Source of the DNA: Ziziphus jujuba
Taxonomy: Eukaryota > Streptophyta > Magnoliopsida > Rosales > Rhamnaceae
Assembly: GCF_031755915.1 (NCBI RefSeq)
Contig: NC_083386.1
Span: 6,141,501-6,205,500 of the forward strand
DNA length: 64,000 nucleotides
Direction: 5' to 3'
The position numbers were made by a program, and so were the translations under genes. Every line of letters begins with the position of its first letter. Positions within the stretch are counted from its first letter, which is position 1. Below the pieces are notes generated by a model. That model searched no databases, had not been told where the DNA came from, and saw only the letters and a list, made by a program, of their open reading frames with translations. This document shows positions 35,866 to 48,293 of the stretch, piece by piece.

Positions 35866-37620
35866 ATCAGAAATAATACCAAAGCGGGACAATGATATGC
35901 CTAATAAGTGTACAATCTATTATTCAATTATTTTGAAGTACCCATATCAAAATTCATCTTCTTATGAATTATGCATATATGTATAGTTGGTTATTATTAG
36001 CGACTTGCAAGATATTTGCAGGCTGTTCGAAAAGGGTCATGCCATAAATCATCAAGAGGTTGCTTTTTAAGAGAAGAAAGGATTCTTGGCGAAGGGGAAA
36101 ACAGTGGAGGAATACTAGTGAGCGATATGGTGAGTGTGAGTCCATATGGTGCTGAATCTGGTGACAATTTCACATCCATTGGAGAAGCCATAGCTTCTGC
36201 TCCAAACAATTCAAGGCCTGAAGATGGTTATTTTGTAATCTATGCTAAACAAGCATACTACGAGGAATACATTGTCGTTCCAAAGTATAAGAAGAATATA
36301 ATGCTGCTTGGAGATGGCATCAATCTCACTGTCATTACTGGAAACCATAGTGTCATGGATGGTTGGACCACTTTTAATTCTTCAACGTTTGGTAAGTATT
36401 AGCACTCAAAATAATACACTTTATCATATAATTAATTTTTTTATAATTATTTTCAATTTTTATATATTTTTATCCTTTTTTTTATATGTATCTCCTTATC
36501 TGTCTCATCACTTTTTTATTTTTAAGTATAAAAATAAAATAAAATTCGAAAGATAATCCTTTATTTAAATAAAATATGATTTTATATATGTCGATCTTGA
36601 TTATAATCTCCTATATGATTAATTAGTCATTCAATTTTTTAATTAAATTAAATCAAACTAATTCCAAAATTATTTACATGTAATTTATTATATTCACTTG
36701 AATTAGCAGTTTTAAAGAGAAAGCAACTTACCCCTTTTTGCTAACATACCATTACTGGTATATGTAAAAAGCTCTAGAGCTAGCTTTCTAAACTTCTAAT
36801 GTTGATTGGACAAATTAAGAATGATTAATTTACTTCATACACAAGTGTTAATTATATTTATGCTGACCTTTCATGTGTCCCCTTATGAATTTCAAACTTG
36901 AAAAATGTCAATGTTGCAGCTGTTTCTGGGGAGGGCTTCATAGCAATAGATGTAACGTTCAGGAACACGGCAGGTCCAGAAAAGCACCAAGCAGTGGCGG
37001 TGAGAAACAACGCCGACCTCTCCACCTTCTACCGCTGCAGCTTCGAGGGGTATCAAGACACTCTCTACGTCCACTCCCTCCGGCAATTCTACCGCGAATG
37101 CGACATCTACGGCACCGTGGACTTCATCTTTGGCAATGCGGCTGCCGTCTTCCAAAACTGCAACATCTATGCTCGGAAACCGATGGCCAACCAGAAGAAC
37201 GCCGTCACGGCTCAGGGCCGTACCGATCCAAATCAGAATACCGGCATTTCCATCCACAACTGCACGATCGAAGCAGCACCGGACTTGGCGATGGAGTTGA
37301 ACTCGACTTTGAACTACTTGGGGAGGCCATGGAAGGTTTACTCTAGGACTGTTTTCATGCAGTCGTATATTGGAGATCTGATAACTCCTGATGGATGGTT
37401 GGAATGGAATGGAACTGTTGGTTTGGACACTCTTTATTATGGTGAGTTTGAGAATTATGGACCGGGTTCGAATACTAGTATGAGAGTGAAGTGGGGTGGG
37501 TATAATTTGATGAATGTTACACAGGCTTTGAATTTTACTTTGTATAATTTCACTTTGGCTGAAACTTGGTTGCCCCAAACAGATATACCATACCATCCTG
37601 GATTGATACATGTCAATTAG
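32817..37620 (+). CDS. Pectinesterase / pectinesterase inhibitor (three exons)
   Basis: It demethylesterifies cell-wall homogalacturonan. Exons 32817-33485, 36022-36391 and 36920-37620 give 579 aa. An N-terminal hydrophobic signal (about residues 7-27) is followed by a PMEI domain (about 30-200, with the N-terminal CKSSLYPKLC pair) and the PME domain (from about 265). Catalytic signatures are present: QAVAV (about Q370), YQDTLY (about Q392/D393), DFIFGNAAAV (about D414) and LGRPW (about R482/W484). The usual G-x-Y-x-E motif is altered (AKQAYYEEY). Between PMEI and PME there is R-E-E-R-I-L instead of a clean RRLL/RKLL cleavage motif. The first intron (2.5 kb) separates the two domains; the second sits after S-T-F, as in most plant PMEs. 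Several N-x-S/T sites fit secretion. Confidence 0.95.
33486..36021 (+). other. 2.5-kb intron 1 of the pectinesterase gene
   Basis: A GTATGT donor and a tttgcag acceptor bound it. It is AT-rich, with poly-T/A tracts near 33838 and 33894 and (TA)n runs at about 34109-34145 and 35827-35862. Two short open frames (34695-34886 and 35226-35438) show no family resemblance. No nested gene is supported. Confidence 0.8.
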
Positions 37621-38581
37621 ATGGTATTAATTAGTTTGGAAATCATTAGGTGTTAATGATGATGACAATGATTGATTCATTTGATGTAAGTTAATTGAGT
37701 CCTAAGATTTGTTATTATCAGTGACTATTATCAATTTATGTGATAAATTTTAATTGAGCCATGTATTGTTTATCACCACGTGCGGATGAAAAAAATTACC
37801 AATCTACATGTCAAATTTTAATTGGAATATTTAATTTTACTATTTTTATTTTTAAATTGTAAATGTGAACCTTTTAATGATGACCAATAAAAATTTTTTT
37901 GGTGATCATTTAGTGACAAATAGTATTTTTCTTAGTTTTATTGTTTTTTATATTAAAACTTTAAAAATAAACATTTTAATGATAATATTCAAATTATTTA
38001 TACTAAAATTTTAAAACTGAATATTTTAATGGTAACCATTCAAATTATCATCTGACATATAGATTTTGATAATGATTTATCAATAATGACAAGTAATATT
38101 TTTTTTATGCACATAGTAATATTTTTCTTATATATGTGCATGATGTAATTCAATATTAGTTAATTGATCTTTATGAATTTGTACATAATTATGTTAAATT
38201 GCTTTTGTATTTTGTTTCACTCTCAAATATAGAACAGTGATCACAAAATGACTCTAACTACCTAGATGAATGCTGATATGATGATTAATAGGGCTATATT
38301 TTAATTTCAATTAATTTATTAATTAACCAAAACTTAAACAATGATACAACATATATCCGATATGAAAATATTGCTACATATTAACATATCGTCAATAGTC
38401 CATATGCATTAAATCAAACTCAATCAAGATTGCCAAAACCAGTTAGTATAGTGTATCACAAAAGGAATAGAGCAAAACGAAAACAAATTTATAAATATTG
38501 AAAAAAGGAAGAAGAAAAGTAATTAGGTAACAAAATACATGATTTTTATCATCAGTCAATGAAAAATATTATTCCCATCAC
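37621..38581. other. Intergenic DNA between convergent pectinesterase genes
   Basis: About 960 bp of AT-rich DNA hold the 3' ends of both genes. A diverged short direct repeat (ttattaaaactttaaaaat-like, about 37945-38030) is visible. No gene is supported. Confidence 0.6.
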
Positions 38582-41009
38582 TCAAAGTCCAGATTTGTAA
38601 GGAACACCAGCATTAGAGATCCACTTAGTACCGTTAAGAAATGACTGCACCGTGAACCTGTTTGCCTCTTTGTTACTAATGCTTCTCAAACCCTTCCACT
38701 GGACTCTATTCCTCGTGGATGAACCAGGTCCAAAGTTTTGAAACTCCGAGTAAAAAATGGTGCTTGGAGCTGAATTTCCTACCCATGGCATCCAACCTTT
38801 GGGATCGATGAAATTTGCCATGTAGTTGTTCATGTATATTGTTGTGGAGTAGTTCTTCCATGGCCTCCCGAGGAAGGTTTGGACGGAGGACAAGTTCCCA
38901 AACGGCCAAATGGTGCAGTTCTGCACTGCAATGCCTGTGCTTTGGTTGGGATCCACCTTGCCTTGAGCTGTGATGGTGTTCTTTTGGCCACTCATTGGAA
39001 CCCTCGGAAGAATGTTGCAGTTTTGGAAGACCACCGCTGAGTTCCCGAAGATGAAATCGACTGTCCCGTAGATGTCGCATTCGCGGTAGAATTGGCGGTT
39101 GGAATGTGCGTAGAGAGTGTCTTGGAATGCGTCCATCCGGCACCTGTAGAACACCACCATGTCTGCACTTGCCATTAGGGCAACTGCTTGGTGTTTGATA
39201 GCTCCTGCGGTGTTGCGGAATCCTATGTCCCTTCCGATAAATCCTTTTCCAAACACAGCTGCATGGTCACAAAATAATTTAAAAAAAAAAAAAGGGTTTT
39301 TCTTTTAGCAACTTAATGGAGATTTAATTAGTACTAAGCACAAAAGATTATGATTCTCTTTAAACATATATAAAGAAGTTATTGCATCATAAAAGTGGGC
39401 ACTTAAATTACTACAAACTTTTAAGAGAAAGTCAACTCAAAATTCTAACCTATTAAAAATTTAAATATTACTATTAATTTTTATTAGGTATGGTCATTAA
39501 TACTATTAAATAACATATTTTTTAAAAAAATAATACTAAGGTCCCAATAAAATTTATCTAACATATTTACCAAATGTATAAGTATCATTGCTTTATTGAT
39601 TGAAATATTAATATAATATTTTAGTAGGTAGATTCTTTAATACCTTAGTATTGTTTTTTTCTTAATATTTATATCATTTGATAACATTATTATGGATGCG
39701 AATCTTCCTTTCTATCCTCATGTCCATTTTTATATCTTTATTCCTTTTCGATATAAAATCCCACTTCATCTTAAAAATATATATTTTAATTTTTTTTAAT
39801 AATTTTATTTCTTTATAAATGTTTTTAAACAAGGTAAATTTATACTATTAGTTAGTATATCATTGTTATATATACTATATATATGTTAATAAACAAGTCA
39901 AGTTATATTATATGCATGTTTAAAAATTTTAGACACCATGAAAGCTTACCAAATGTGGCGGTCGAAAAGGTCGGAGTTCCGTCAACAAAGTTGCGGCTGC
40001 CGGAGACAATAGTGGCAGTCATCCCATCACCAACCATGACAACATTCCATTTGGACTTCTCGACTCTCACATTTTCATAGTAAATCCCCTTCTTCACATA
40101 AATCACAGTCCGCTTCTTGCTATTATCAGGAACAGCTTTGAGAGCTTCACCAATTGTCTTAAACCTCCCACTTCCATCTTGAGCCACTACAATATGGGCC
40201 TTCTTCCTCAAATCCCAACTCTCGATAAGCTTCCGATCTCTAGAACGAATCCATTTCGGTTCTCCATGGGATTCACCATCCTCGGAGGAATTCAATAATA
40301 ATCGCCTGGCGATTTTCGACATAGAAGAGACAATGGCGAGGCTGTTGCTGGTCACCTCGGTGGTATTCTTGAGATGACTCGAAATGGACTCCACGAGAGA
40401 CTCTTTCGCTTCCTTCAGACCGTCTATGCAAGTCTCGTAGCAAGTTCCGGCGGTGCTCAGCCAAGTTTTGAGATCGTCGATGGCTTCGATCAAGGTCTGA
40501 TCGTCGTCACCGGAGGTCGAAACCGAGCTATTGAGATGATCCATTGCCAGTCCCATCAAATCTCTACAATTTTTCAAAGCTTCAATGGACATTTTATCGG
40601 TGACATTGACGAAAACTTCATGCTCGGAGAAGTAGTAGGCAGCTTTCGACAGTTCGTTCTTCGCCACGAGGATCGACAACTTGAAGAGCTTCGCCGGCTG
40701 GAGGATACCGGTGGAGTTAGCGAGAGGAGTGAGGCTTCTGTAACAGGTGTCCTGGTATAGGGTTAAGTCACAGACTGCCTTGACGGTGGAAGTGAGAGAC
40801 TTGGTCTCTCCTCCATTCTTGGAACTTCCTCCCGAGTTACGAGAAGCCGTGGTGGTTCCGACGACGATGGCGACGACGACTGCCACGAAGACTATGGAGT
40901 ACAAGACAATCTTGATGTATCTTTTTCGTGTCTTACGAGCTTCGATCATGGCTTGCTCGGCTTCGTCCACGTCTTTGCCGAGGGCTTTGAAGGAAGACAT
41001 GTTTGACAT
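38582..41009 (-). CDS. Pectinesterase / pectinesterase inhibitor (two exons)
   Basis: This is a type II pectin methylesterase. Exons 39950-41009 and 38582-39258 join in phase and give 578 aa. The N-terminus is a signal anchor (hydrophobic about residues 33-53 after a basic RKTRKRY). The PMEI domain follows (CDLTLYQDTC onward). The linker has two basic processing motifs, RRLL and RKLI. The PME domain has Q-D-G-S-G-R-F-K-T-I, VKKGIYYENV, QAVAL (about Q377), FQDTLY (about Q399/D400), DFIFGNSAVV (about D421) and LGRPW (about R485/W487), all catalytic residues intact. The single intron after S-T-F matches the last intron of the neighbouring gene. The frame is open upstream to 41120, but the ATG at 41009 fits the family and lies about 85 bp downstream of a TATA box. 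Confidence 0.95.
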
Positions 41010-41090
41010 GTTTGTTTCTTTTGAGTGTTGAATTCTATGTGTTTGTGTTTTTTTGTGTATGATATTAGGGTTGGTGGGCGTGTAGGGTTT

Positions 41091-41100
41091 GTATATATAG
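41091..41100 (-). promoter_or_regulatory. TATA box of the minus-strand pectinesterase
   Basis: On the gene strand it reads CTATATATAC, about 82-91 bp before the ATG at 41009. Confidence 0.55.
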
Positions 41101-41261
41101 AGAAAGGTTGAAGAAAGCAATTATTTATTTTGGTATGTAACGTGGTCTTACGTGCGAGGCACTACCCTATGTATATATATAAGAGCTTCAAATTTGTAAC
41201 CTTGAGTGCTTCACATGTTTGGGACTTGTATATATGTAATTGGAGCCAATGAAGTTTGTCT

Positions 41262-41676
41262 AGGTGGAGTCATATTTTTCTTCATCAATTTTTTTTTTTT
41301 TAAAAAAAATGCTTTCAATAAAACATAATAATTTGGGTTTGAGACTGTGATCTTATATCTGTGTAAATTGTTTTGAAATTTTTATGGGTAAAATTAGATG
41401 TATGCCAAAAAAAAAAAAATAATAATAATAAAATAAAAGAGTGCTTTATTTAATTTAAGAATTGATTTTTAGGTGGAGTCATATTTTTCTTCATCAAAAA
41501 ATTTTTTTTTTTAAATGCTTTCAATTTTACATAATAATTTGGGTTTGAGACTGTGATCTTATATCTGTGTAAATTGTTTTGAAATTTTTATGGGTAAAGT
41601 TAGATGTATGCCAAAAAAAAAAAAAGATAATAATAAAATAAAAGAGTGCTATATTTAATTTAAGAATTGATTTTTA
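41262..41676. repeat. Tandem duplication, about 209-bp unit, two copies
   Basis: Copy 1 (41262-41470) and copy 2 (41471-about 41676) both run from aggtggagtcatatttttc through gggtttgagactgtgatc and ggtaaa(a/g)ttagatgtatgcc to gaattgattttt. Differences are mostly homopolymer length, so the event is recent. Confidence 0.92.
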
Positions 41677-42679
41677 TAGAAATGATAAAAATAAAGGATT
41701 TTATCAGAAGCTTAATTCCTTTTTCATTTTTACTGATAGAAATGAGCGTGCATCAACCAAAAGTGTACATGGTAGGATAATAATTTTTCGTGGATAATAT
41801 TATTGAATCGATATATTACAAATATAGTAGAAAGAAAATATTATGAAGTGATGAGTTATACAGATAATATATAAAGTGATCTGATTCTAAATATACATAG
41901 ATATAGAATATGTATTTAGCAGAGTACATCTAATTAAGATTGTATATAGTCCGAGCCTAGCTTTTTATGTTAATTATTTATATAGCTCAGCGTGCGAAGA
42001 ATATTTGAAGCATCATATATTCTATAAGTTGAATTTTCAAATTTTCTAATACAACTTATTGTTAGAAAAACATTTAGCATACCTTACGTGGTTACCTTAC
42101 ATACGTTGTAGGAATACAATCTTACATTTTATAGATTATTATTAACTTTATTAGACTTAGATGACTGCATTAAGAAAATATTTAGGAGACTTTAATTTTT
42201 TTTTTGGGGATAAAAAAGGAGATTTAAATGACTGATTAATTTTGAAAATATTTCAATTTATTGATTCTGAAATCGAATACCAAAGCTAAAATTGTCCTTT
42301 AAAGATAAATTTTGTCAATATTATTTCTACATTTATATTTCTTAGAATATAAGTCACAGATCATCACCTTCCTAATTCAACTTAAGAACCGGAATAAATT
42401 GATGAAAGCTTACTTTTTCAATGCTTCATTAATTTAAGAACATCTTCATAGGACGATTTGGTTGTCCATGATCAAAATAAATATCTATTGTTTGAAGAAA
42501 CTTAATTATCAAAAAAAAAAAAAAAAAAAAATTGGTTTGCAGAATTACACTTTTATTATTCTTATTTTAATTTATTATATCCACATAGTTCAATAATCAA
42601 GCCCACAAGCAAATTAGCCACTACATTCAGGCCCATTTAAGCCCAGATGCGGCCCACCTGAAACAAGTTATTTATGCTT

Positions 42680-42983
42680 GTTAGTGAGGGTTTTATGAAC
42701 CAATTCATAGTATGATAAACAATTATACAAGAGACACCAAATTTGTTTTCAAAATTTACATACCAAATAAGGTGATAACAGTCAAATATCAGCTTTATTG
42801 GGATTAACTTTTTCAATATTTAATTTTTATTCATTTTCCAACCAACAATGATTTGACTCATCCTGTATTATATCATCTAGCAAATGTACTCAATAAACAA
42901 TTTGGTGTTTGCAGGGTTACTTTGATAGATCATATGGGTCTTTAAATAACTACATCTAACAGTGCCTAAATTATGGTCTAAGG
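42680..42983. repeat. Dispersed repeat, copy A (about 300 bp, diverged)
   Basis: It shares ordered blocks with 43650-43935 in the same orientation: agggttttat, caaccaacaat, atgattt/atgataac, aataaacaa and taaattatggtct. Identity is patchy with many indels. The origin (old transposon or segmental copy) is not clear. Confidence 0.6.
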
Positions 42984-43122
42984 TAAGGGATTTCTAAAAG
43001 GTGTGAAATAGATGTGAGCAACACAGCCAGATAGTAAATGAACACTTTTATTTATATTCACGAGAATATAAATTCAAATTGTAAAAAAGAAAAAATTTTA
43101 AATAGATTGTAATTTAGATAAA

Positions 43123-43159
<37 letters not shown>

Positions 43160-43649
43160 ACAGCCAGTTAGTAAATGGGCTCGCAAGAAACGGATCACAA
43201 ACATGGCCTTGTAAGCTCAAACTGTCTTCTTGGAGCTTTACAAGCCCATTGAGCTTTATAAAGTTAGACCCACAGATCATCTTGGAATTTAAATCACAAT
43301 ATTTTATAAATTATTTTTATTTTCCTCCTTCTGCTGAGTACTTTAGATTTTTTGTCTTTTTGAATTTTTTTTGATAAATTAAGAAGAAGGATTTTTGCAC
43401 CCGCTCTATCAATGAATAATTTAGAACTTAATTTTCCATTACAAAACCCACTATGAACATGATTTTCACTCTACCTATGACATTATAGTTAAATAAGGGA
43501 CGTTTAATTTAAAAATAAAAATAAAAATTAACCATGTGTTATAGTTCATCATCTTGGTATGTAAACAAATACATCCAACACTCACAGCCCACTGGAAAAC
43601 AAGAAAAAAAGAAAAAAAAAAGAAAAAAGAAAAAGAAAGACATAGATGT

Positions 43650-43935
43650 ATGTTAGAGAGGGTTTTATAAATCTATATATATGAACAATAATAGAAAGTT
43701 AGAAACATCATACTGTTACCAAATTTTTATACTAAATAATATGATAATATTTTATTTACTTGTATTGAGATTTTATTTTATTTCTAATATTTCATTTTTC
43801 AACCAACAATATGATAACACATTATTAGGTAAATGAATTTAATAAACAAACTGGTTTTTATAGCACTACTTAACACATCAACTTAGATCTTCAAACAAAG
43901 ATGCTTGGATCTAACAATGTATAAATTATGGTCTT
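43650..43935. repeat. Dispersed repeat, copy B (about 290 bp, diverged)
   Basis: It is the counterpart of 42680-42983, about 970 bp downstream in direct orientation. The clearest shared ends are agggttttata at the left and aattatggtct at the right. Confidence 0.6.
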
Positions 43936-44438
43936 AATAATATATGCATAATTAAGTATTTTACTTTTTGTTGTTTATCCACCGTTACATGTAAACTTTC
44001 AAGCTAGGACTAGAATAATTTGTGGAAAAAAAATTATTTGGCTTGTAAAACACTCCCTATATGTATGTTATGCATACATATAAAGCCATGCATAATATTA
44101 CATACAGAATTAATTTAATATAAAAATGAAACAAAGTTTGTTTAACATGATTAAGTTGACTCTGTCTCTGTTTCCTTCTTCCTCAGCTCTTATTCCCTTC
44201 ATCTTATTCTCTGGCTTCCATTTGAATTTCCATTCATATTTTATTCCATAAAAACTAATTAATCTCCAATTCCAAAACAAAAAGCTGATGTCAATCCTCC
44301 GTATCATTTATATGACCTTTACCTGTCCTCTTCTTTCTTAATATATATATATTTTTCCTCCATGTGACTTTCTTTCCAAAACAAAAACAAAAAATTATTT
44401 CAATAATTTTCTCTCTTGGGTTTTCTAGGCTTCCAAAC

Positions 44439-46075
44439 ATGGGACAGGAAAAAAGAAGACTCACAGATGAATATGAAATCTCAGAGGTTTTAGGCAGAGG
44501 AGGATTCTCAGTTGTAAGAAGAGGGATAAGAAAATCATCATCATCATCATCAGCAGGGAATAACAACAATAGCGACAACAACATCAATTCCCATGTAGCA
44601 ATCAAAACTCTGAAAAGGCTAGGACCTTCATCGACAAATTTTCCTCCATCTAATTCTCGCGGATTTTCCGAGAAAACAAACATGGGTTCAATGGGATTTC
44701 CATTGAGGAAACAAGTCTCGGTATCAGATGCTTTATTAACCAATGAGATCTTGGTGATGAGGAAGATAGTAGAAAATGTTTCACCCCATGAGAATGTGAT
44801 TGACCTCTATGATGTATTTGAGGATTCAAATGGGGTCCACCTGGTGTTGGAGCTCTGTTCTGGTGGTGAACTGTTTGATAGGATTGTTGCACAAGAAAAG
44901 TACAATGAGGTCGAAGCCGCCACTGTTGTCCGGCAGATTGCCAAAGGATTAGGAGCTCTTCACAAGGCTAATATTGTCCACAGGGATTTGAAGCCTGAAA
45001 ACTGCCTTTTCTTGAACACCAATAAGGATTCTCCATTGAAGATCATGGATTTTGGATTGAGTTCTGTGGAGGAATTCACTGACCCTGTTGTTGGATTGTT
45101 TGGTTCCATTGATTATGTCTCTCCTGAGGCTCTTTCTCAGGGAAATATTACTTGCAAGAGTGATATGTGGTCTCTTGGTGTTATTTTGTATATCCTTCTT
45201 TCTGGGTATGTTTTGCTAAACTTTTCTAGGATAGTGCTTGGATTTTTCTTTTTTGCCAAACAAGCAGCATATTATTTCCTTTTTATGCCTGCTAAAGTTT
45301 TGATTTTGAATATTATTTCTCTATATATGCTTAGTCTATATGAAATAATTAACCTAGTAGTACTCTAGCATTGTGATTATAATTACAATACTAACATATA
45401 TAAGAGCAATATTTTCTTGTTTCAGTGATTTTGTTGCATGGCGTAAAACCAAAAAACTCTTGCAAAAGAAAAAAAAAAAAAAAAAAAAAAGGAAAATTTT
45501 TCTCCTGTATTCTTAGCAATTAAACAGATTTTCAAACTTTGGCATCTTTATTTCCTTGATATTCCAATTCCCATGTGTTTGTTAGATTCTGAAATTCCTT
45601 TTGTTTGTTTAACTTTTGAAGCCACCAAATAGAAAGTTGTTGAATATTTCTCAATGTTAAATATATAATTTGAATTCCTGCCAAATCTTTTTTTTTTTTT
45701 TTTTAAAATTGAAATGGTAATTGTATAGAATTCCAAATTCTACAATTTCAGAATTTGACATAATTATTATTTTCATACATTTTAATTTTAGGTATCCACC
45801 TTTCATTGCTCAGTCAAATCGGCAAAAGCAACAAATGATAATGGCTGTAAGTCATACATGCTTAATTTGCATTTTTTTTTTTGGCAAAAATATATATTCT
45901 CTTCAAATAAACTCATTTGGTTATTTTTCAGGGAGAATTCAGTTTTTATGAGAAAACTTGGAAAAACATTTCTTCATCAGCAAAACAATTGATCAAAAGC
46001 CTCTTGACTGTTGACCCTCAATGGAGGCCTAGTGCTTTAGAGGTTAGCTACATGTAAAATGCCCTTTAATTTCCC

Positions 46076-46111
<36 letters not shown>

Positions 46112-48293
46112 ATTTTGTATCTATCTGTGTAAATATATCCCATCCCTAGTTGAGGAATCTTTTTATTTATTTATTTTTTAAAAAATAAAATTCATAGAGG
46201 AATTGCCTTAAGGAATCTTATGGCAAACTAGCTAGAATTTATTATTGTAACTTGTTTTAAAATTCGAGGAAGTTACTGTAACTAAGTCAATACGTTAGTC
46301 AATAGGACTGTTCTCTGCAAGTTCTGTAGAAGTTCAAAATCACCAATATAATAAATTTTGTATAATACGAAATGTATTGTTTTTTTTTTATTCAAGTAGT
46401 GCAATTTGGAGATGTTTCAATAAATTTTTACAATTTGAATTATTTCTAGTACATTGAATATTTTTTATTTATTTATTGAAATAGTTGGAAAATTAAATAA
46501 ATTCAAGTCACACCTTAGTCTGACCTAGGCAATCAAATTACACAACAAAAGATATTGTGTCATTTTTTCTCTCTTCTATGTCTCCATTTAGTCCCACCGT
46601 TTTTACAGTTTGGTCTTATTTATTTTTCAACAACTTGAATTCTCTTATCACTAATTGGTAAGAAAAATTTGATAAATAAATTTAGTCATATGAAATATCA
46701 AAGAATTAAACAAAAAAAGTGTAATAAACTACACTGAATTGCATAGCTGGGATTTATTTATTTATTTTTCTGAGTGAATTTGAATAGCTGGGAGATAGTT
46801 AAAGGAAGTGAGGAAAATGAAACTTACAAATGATTGTATATGTTTGAGTGGAGCAGCTTCTAGATCATCCATGGGTGAGAGGTGATTCAGCTAAGGAGGA
46901 TCAAATGGACGCCGAGATCGTTTCCAGGCTGCAGAGTTTCAATGCTCGCCGCAAACTCCGAGCAGCTGCCATCGCTAGTGTTTGGAGCTCCTCCATTTTC
47001 TTAAGGACCAAAAAGCTCAAATCTTTGCTTGGCTCCCATGACCTCTCACCAGATGAAATTGAAAATCTCAGGGATCATTTCAAGAAAATGTGAGTCACCA
47101 CTCATCATAAACTCATTATCGATCAACATTTTTCTATTCAGTATGGAGTTCTTGGAAAGCTTTTATTTTTATTATTTTTTATTTTTTGAATGTTAGACGT
47201 AAAAAGATTTTAATTCGGGCTTTCTGTTTAGAAAATTGTAGACTTCACCATTGGATTCTTCCTGAAAATATAGAATTCTTGACTAGTGTAAAGAAGATTT
47301 ATACTAATACCCAAATATAATGTAATGTTTTATGAGCTCAAATTATCTTCCAGATTCTTCATGTTGAAGCAGTTTTAGTTAGCATGTTGATATTAGATTA
47401 AGGAGATAAACTTGCATTTTATATGAAAAAGATTAGAAATTGCAAATGAAAGAAGAATTTAGTTCGAAACCAAATAGTTGATGATCATCTAAATTCTGGT
47501 GAAAGTGCAGATGTGCAAAAGGGGACAATGCAACTCTATCTGAGTTTGAAGAGGTTTTGAAAGCAATGAACATGTCATCCTTAATCCCTTTAGCTCCTCG
47601 CATCTTTGACCTTTTCGACAACAATCGTGATGGAACTGTGGACATGAGAGAACTACTTTGCGGGTTTTCGAGTCTCAGAAAATCTCAAGGCGACGATGCT
47701 CTCCGCCTCTGCTTTCAGGTGTAACTCAAAAGAATGTCCTCTTTTTTTCCATCTTTCTTGTTATTTTCTAAATGCCATAATTTCTTCTTCATGATCAAAG
47801 TATAAAACCCATCAAAAGTTAAAAGGCAAACTAGCCTGAATCATCATAGTTGTTTCACTGCTTGATCAGAGATTGCTCAGATCCTCTCTAACATGTCTGA
47901 TTTTCTTGGTTTCTGGCTTTTGTGAATATGTGTATATATACATAGATGTATGATACAGATAGATCTGGATGCATCACTAAGGAAGAAGTAGCATCCATGC
48001 TAAGAGTAAGTAAACTAATGAATCTTATCCTTTATAATTACTGTAATACTCCATCTAAGCTGAGGCTCTATATTATATTTACACGTACATTATATTTATA
48101 TGGTGAGGAAATGCAGGCCTTGCCAGATGATTGTCTACCAGTGGATATAACAGAACCAGGGAAATTGGATGAGATATTTGATAGAATGGATGCAAACAGC
48201 GATGGAAAAGTTACCTTCGATGAGTTCAAAGCCGCCATGCAGATAGACAGCTCTCTCAAAGACCTAGTCCTCTCTTCTCTTCGCCCTTCATAG
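44439..48293 (+). CDS. CCaMK: Calcium- and calmodulin-dependent protein kinase CCaMK (DMI3)
   Basis: It decodes nuclear calcium spiking in the common symbiosis pathway for mycorrhiza and nodulation and phosphorylates CYCLOPS. Seven exons join in frame: 44439-45205, 45792-45846, 45932-46042, 46857-47089, 47511-47718, 47946-48005 and 48117-48293, giving 536 aa. The kinase domain has GRGGFSVV (about 19-26), VAIK (K56), HRDLKPEN (181-188) and DFG (204-206). F-Y-E-K-T-W-K keeps Thr283, which by alignment from memory corresponds to the regulatory autophosphorylation site of legume CCaMK. The calmodulin-binding segment is F-N-A-R-R-K-L-R-A-A-A-I-A-S-V-W (about 339-354). Three EF-hand loops start at D425, D461 and D503. 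A Ser/Asn-rich insert (about 33-51) between the glycine loop and the ATP lysine makes it longer than usual. No disruption is seen. Confidence 0.97.

Larger units (their letters stand above)
41101..44438. other. Intergenic region rich in duplicated AT-rich segments
   Basis: This divergent interval separates the minus-strand pectinesterase from CCaMK. It holds a 209-bp tandem duplication (41262-41676), two diverged copies of a roughly 300-bp segment (42680-42983 and 43650-43935), poly-A near 42511-42530 and 43127-43157, and an AAAAG-rich tract at 43602-43640. No gene is supported. The last few hundred bases are the likely CCaMK promoter. Confidence 0.55.

Noticed and set aside
36892..37611. 239-codon minus-strand frame opposite the pectinesterase
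   Set aside because: It is antisense to exon 3, whose plus-strand translation carries every pectinesterase catalytic motif. The frame is a composition shadow.
38706..39143. 145-codon second minus-strand frame in the other pectinesterase
   Set aside because: It overlaps the catalytic exon in another frame and is His/Pro/Arg-biased, with no domain.
40374..41031. Two plus-strand frames over the first exon of the minus-strand pectinesterase
   Set aside because: They are antisense to the PMEI-coding exon, which has a clear signal anchor and PMEI cysteines on the minus strand.
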